A stretch of DNA of 5,657 nucleotides, taken from assembly GCA_017383785.1 (NCBI GenBank), contig JAFNVD010000054.1:1-5657 (forward strand), in the 5' to 3' direction. Below the pieces are notes generated by a model that ran no database searches, had not been told where the DNA came from, and saw only the letters and a program-made list of their open reading frames with translations. This DNA comes from Peptococcaceae bacterium (GTDB lineage Bacteria > Bacillota > Peptococcia > Peptococcales > Peptococcaceae). A program made the position numbers and the translations under genes. This document shows, in pieces, positions 4,864-5,657 of the stretch (within the stretch, counting starts at the first letter, position 1; each line of letters begins with the position of its first letter).

Positions 4864-5657
4864 ATGGAAATCGGAACACAGATTGAATTAGAAATTACAG
4901 GGATTTCCCATCAAGGCTATGGCATTGGCCGTATCGATAATTTAGTTGTATTTGTACCCGGTGCAATGCTGGGCGAAGTAGTGTTGGCAGAGGTAACAGA
5001 ATATAAAAAGAAAATGGTGACAGCACAGCTGTTATCCGTTGTTAGCCCATCTGCAGACCGAATCGCACCGCAGTGTGTACAGAGTGAACGTTGTGGCGGT
5101 TGTGAATTGCAGCATTGTAATGCAAAATATCAGCTAAAAGCTAAACGGCAAATTGTACAGGATGCCATCACTCGCTTAGGTCGCGTGGATATAGAAGTAG
5201 AGCCTGTATTGGGCATGGAATATCCATGGCAGTATCGCAATAAAGGAATTTTCCATGCAGATTATTCGGCAGGCAATGTACAGCTGGGGTTTTATGAACA
5301 AGGCAGTCATACATTTGTACCGGCGGGAAATTGTATGCTGTTTAGCAATGCTGTGAATGGTCTTGTGACAAAGTTAGAAGAAATGATTCAGAATAGCGGC
5401 AAAGCAAATTATATCCATAAAGTCATGATTCGTGAAAGCCGTTTGAATGGCGAATTGATGGTGGTATTTGTGACCGAGGATACCGCATGGCGTTTGCCTG
5501 ATTTGACAAAAGCAGTAGCAGCGTATCCGCAGGTAGTATCGGTGTATCATAATCACAACAACAACCCAAAACTGATGCTTGGCAGAAAGTTTAATTTGCT
5601 ATACGGTAAAGAAACCATCGAAGATACCATTGGTCAGTTTCATTTTCAGATTTCACC
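4864..5657 (+). CDS. rlmD: 23S rRNA (uracil-5-)-methyltransferase, RlmD/RlmCD type, N-terminal part; 3' end outside the window
   Basis: The frame runs open from ATG 4864 to the right edge, giving 264 residues of a protein normally about 430-460 long. These enzymes place m5U in 23S rRNA using SAM; E. coli RlmD modifies U1939, and the single Bacillus RlmCD modifies U747 and U1939. An N-terminal TRAM RNA-binding domain (about 1-60) is followed by the [4Fe-4S] cysteine pattern C71, C77, C80, C157, with CGGCELQH at 77-84. YRNK at 124-127 is also typical. The window ends at FHFQIS, just before the SAM-binding Rossmann domain and the catalytic Cys, so neither can be checked. The start is firm: TGA at 4852-4854 closes the frame and AGGA (4854-4857) sits 6 bases upstream. 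TrmFO-independent tRNA methyltransferase TrmA is less likely, because it lacks the TRAM domain and these cysteines. The RlmD versus RlmCD choice is open. Confidence 0.93.
   Translation, partial: MEIGTQIELEITGISHQGYGIGRIDNLVVFVPGAMLGEVVLAEVTEYKKKMVTAQLLSVVSPSADRIAPQCVQSERCGGCELQHCNAKYQLKAKRQIVQDAITRLGRVDIEVEPVLGMEYPWQYRNKGIFHADYSAGNVQLGFYEQGSHTFVPAGNCMLFSNAVNGLVTKLEEMIQNSGKANYIHKVMIRESRLNGELMVVFVTEDTAWRLPDLTKAVAAYPQVVSVYHNHNNNPKLMLGRKFNLLYGKETIEDTIGQFHFQIS

Overview
The window looks like ordinary bacterial core chromosome of about 42-43% GC (estimated by eye from two lines). All six supported genes lie on the + strand. The gene order (PgpH-type HD phosphohydrolase, ybeY, cdd, era) is the classic Bacillota ribosome-maturation cluster. 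A full-length CNNM/CBS/CorC membrane protein sits between ybeY and cdd, where many Bacillota carry dgkA. That order, with TTG and GTG starts and strong GGAGG-type ribosome sites, suggests a Bacillota member, possibly a Negativicutes (Veillonella/Dialister-like) organism. The lineage is inferred from memory of gene orders and was not tested.

Layout. Bases 1-3926 form a tight, probably co-transcribed block: the 3' part of pgpH (cut by the left edge), ybeY (4-base ATGA overlap), a 64-base gap, the CorC-family gene (TTG start), cdd (overlapping the CorC gene by 17 bases with the preferred start) and era (1 base after cdd). A nested hairpin with seven T residues (3976-4025) ends this unit, and recO does not follow era. 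A second unit starts with a probable extended -10 promoter (about 4037-4045). It encodes a CPBP-family intramembrane protease (4080-4805), followed by the 5' part of an RlmD/RlmCD-type 23S rRNA uracil methyltransferase (4864 to the right edge). The gap of 58 bases between these two genes, together with the CPBP stop codon, holds a 17-base near-perfect palindrome that looks like a repressor operator.

How the genes fit together. YbeY (rRNA 3'-end processing and quality control), Era (30S assembly GTPase) and the RlmD-like enzyme (23S rRNA m5U) all act on ribosomal RNA. PgpH degrades c-di-AMP, the CorC-family protein probably handles Mg2+ or another divalent cation, and Cdd salvages pyrimidines. 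The CPBP protein has all three family motifs, but its substrate cannot be read from the context.

No mobile element, CRISPR array, tRNA or rRNA gene was seen, and no reverse-strand gene is supported. I found no convincing new biological system. The best leads are the operator-like palindrome before the rRNA methyltransferase gene, the CorC-family gene placed as in the proteobacterial ybeZ-ybeY-ybeX order, and the way ribosome-binding sites are embedded in codons for acidic C-terminal tails.
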